A DNA stretch of 41,195 bases from Caulobacter sp. (GTDB lineage Bacteria; Pseudomonadota; Alphaproteobacteria; Caulobacterales; Caulobacteraceae), in contig WGLL01000016.1 in NCBI GenBank assembly GCA_016125585.1, forward strand, positions 1-41,195, given 5' to 3'. The position numbers and the translations under genes were made by a program. The notes beneath the pieces were generated by a model. The model did no database searches. It saw nothing but the letters and a program-made list of their open reading frames with translations, and had not been told where the DNA came from. This document shows, one piece after another, positions 40,879-41,195 of this stretch. Position 1 is the stretch's first letter; each line of letters opens with the position of its first letter.

Positions 40879-40892
40879 GACTCCAGTTTCAG
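40879..40892 (-). repeat. Subterminal transposase-binding-like repeat (L2)
   Basis: On the minus strand this reads CTGAAACTGGAGTC. It matches the core of L1 (CTGAGGCTGGAGTC) and R2 (GTGAAACTGGAGCA). It sits about 150 bp inside the left end, which recalls the wider spacing of L sites in Mu. It contains a GANTC motif. Confidence 0.65.
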
Positions 40893-41027
40893 CCGTCCCA
40901 CCCTTGTCTAAATCGCCCCGCACTCTAGACATCACTCCGCTTGCACGAGGAAACCCAATCGGCCAATTTTTTTAAGGATTACAACACCCGTCCCACGGTA
41001 TCCCCCCAAATCCCACCCTATCCCGGC

Positions 41028-41054
41028 GACTCCAGCCTCAGATGTCCCCTAACA
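41028..41054 (-). repeat. Terminal inverted repeat, Mu-type left end (L1)
   Basis: Reverse-complement partner of 142..168. On the minus strand it starts TGTTAGGGGACATC and continues to GCTGGAGTC. It contains GACTC (GANTC) at 41028..41032. This is the outermost transposase-binding site on the repressor side. Confidence 0.93.
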
Positions 41055-41059
41055 ACGGG
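41055..41059. repeat. 5-bp target site duplication (left-end side)
   Basis: ACGGG directly follows the terminal ACA of the prophage and matches 137..141 exactly. The joined empty site would read ...CGGCGC-ACGGG-ATTTTC.... Confidence 0.95.
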
Positions 41060-41114
41060 ATTTTCAACGAACACCGCCGTCGCCATCCGCGCCAGAACGC
41101 GGCCGTCCTGTCAC

Positions 41115-41193
41115 GCCGGCGCCGCCCCCTCCACCGCCGCGCGGGCGCGGCGGTCCCCCTCCCCCAGCCTCGCTTCGCTCATTGGGGGAGGAT
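41115..41193 (-). repeat. GC-rich intergenic palindromic (REP-like) element, other host flank
   Basis: Reverse-complemented, this reads ATCCTCCCCCA...GGGGGAGGGGGACC, then a CCGCCGCGC/GCGCGGCGG-type stem, then GGTGGAGGGGGCGGCGCCGGC. It belongs to the same family as 57..136, in inverted orientation. Confidence 0.6.
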
Positions 41194-41195
41194 GG

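Larger units (their letters stand above)
142..41054 (-). mobile_element. Complete Mu-like transposable prophage
   Basis: The element is bounded by 27-bp imperfect inverted terminal repeats that both start with TGT, and by an exact 5-bp target duplication, ACGGG. Its gene order follows Mu: c, ner, A, B, gemA, mor, lysis, terminase, portal, head, contractile tail, com and DNA modification. Mu's left end lies at 41054 and its right end at 142, so most genes are on the minus strand. All modules expected of a functional phage are present and none shows an obvious stop or truncation. No invertase or invertible tail-fibre segment was seen. Termini and content together make this call very secure. Confidence 0.97.
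40664..41054. other. Non-coding left-end region with repeated motifs
   Basis: No gene seen. It holds the L1 and L2 sites, two copies of AATCGCCCCG (40870..40879 and 40911..40920), and several GTCCCAC-type motifs: 40746..40756 and, inverted, 40710..40720 (with TTCC/GAAG), plus 40895..40901 and 40990..40996. A related copy lies at 40630..40640 in the preceding gene. An A/T-rich patch at 40968..40979 stands out in this GC-rich DNA. Probably the transposase-binding and regulatory region. Confidence 0.7.

Noticed and set aside
1..41195. tRNA, rRNA or CRISPR features
   Set aside because: No cloverleaf-like tRNA sequence, rRNA segment or regularly spaced direct repeats were seen; the ends are explained by transposition, not by tRNA integration.

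Overview
The window holds one complete Mu-like transposable prophage of 40,913 bp (142..41054) and about 140 bp of host DNA on each side. The ends are defined in the sequence itself. A 27-bp imperfect inverted terminal repeat (21/27 matches) begins TGT at both edges and contains GACATC and GCTGGAGTC. The element is flanked by an exact 5-bp direct repeat, ACGGG (137..141 and 41055..41059), the length of target duplication Mu makes. The phage genome reads right to left: Mu's left end (repressor side) is at 41054 and its right end (DNA-modification side) at 142. High GC, GTG/TTG starts, a GcrA-like regulator and a GC-rich intergenic palindrome family on both flanks suggest an alphaproteobacterial host, probably Caulobacterales. 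No host gene is visible, so the host call is an inference.

Layout in phage order. (1) Immunity and early control, 38.9-40.7 kb: a LexA/S24-type repressor, a T4 Imm-like superinfection-immunity membrane protein and a zinc-ribbon protein on the plus strand, diverging from a Ner-like regulator across an operator with a perfect TCACG-AA-CGTGA palindrome. (2) Transposition and early genes, 30-38.9 kb, minus strand: a ParB-like protein, a small protein that carries the transposase's end-binding module, the DDE transposase A (D278, D348, E400), the ATPase B, DUF3164, a tandem GcrA-like protein and several small zinc-binding or hypothetical proteins. (3) A low-GC plus-strand membrane gene (29228..29884) that breaks the operon. 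(4) GemA, a secreted staphylococcal-nuclease-like protein and the Mor activator (27.5-29.2 kb). (5) Lysis: Tlde1/DUF2778-type endolysin, holin, overlapping spanin pair. (6) Packaging and head: gp25-gp28 homologues, portal, a 1046-aa tail-fibre-like protein, an F protein carrying extra nuclease-like and ADP-ribosyltransferase-like domains, protease/scaffold, decoration protein and major head T. (7) Contractile tail: gp36, G, gp37, gp38, sheath, tube, a frameshifted chaperone pair, tape measure, N, P, gp45-gp48 and a collar-domain protein. (8) Right end: a Com-like zinc protein overlapping a C5 cytosine methyltransferase where Mu has com-mom.

Nearly all minus-strand genes overlap or abut by ATGA/TGATG junctions, which points to tightly coupled translation. 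No structural or transposition gene appears broken, so the prophage may be inducible. The most interesting features are the F-nuclease-ART fusion, the standalone transposase DNA-binding module, GANTC (CcrM-type) methylation sites inside the transposase-binding repeats of a phage that also encodes a GcrA-like protein, the SGNH-type tail fibre inside the head cluster, and the plus-strand cargo gene.
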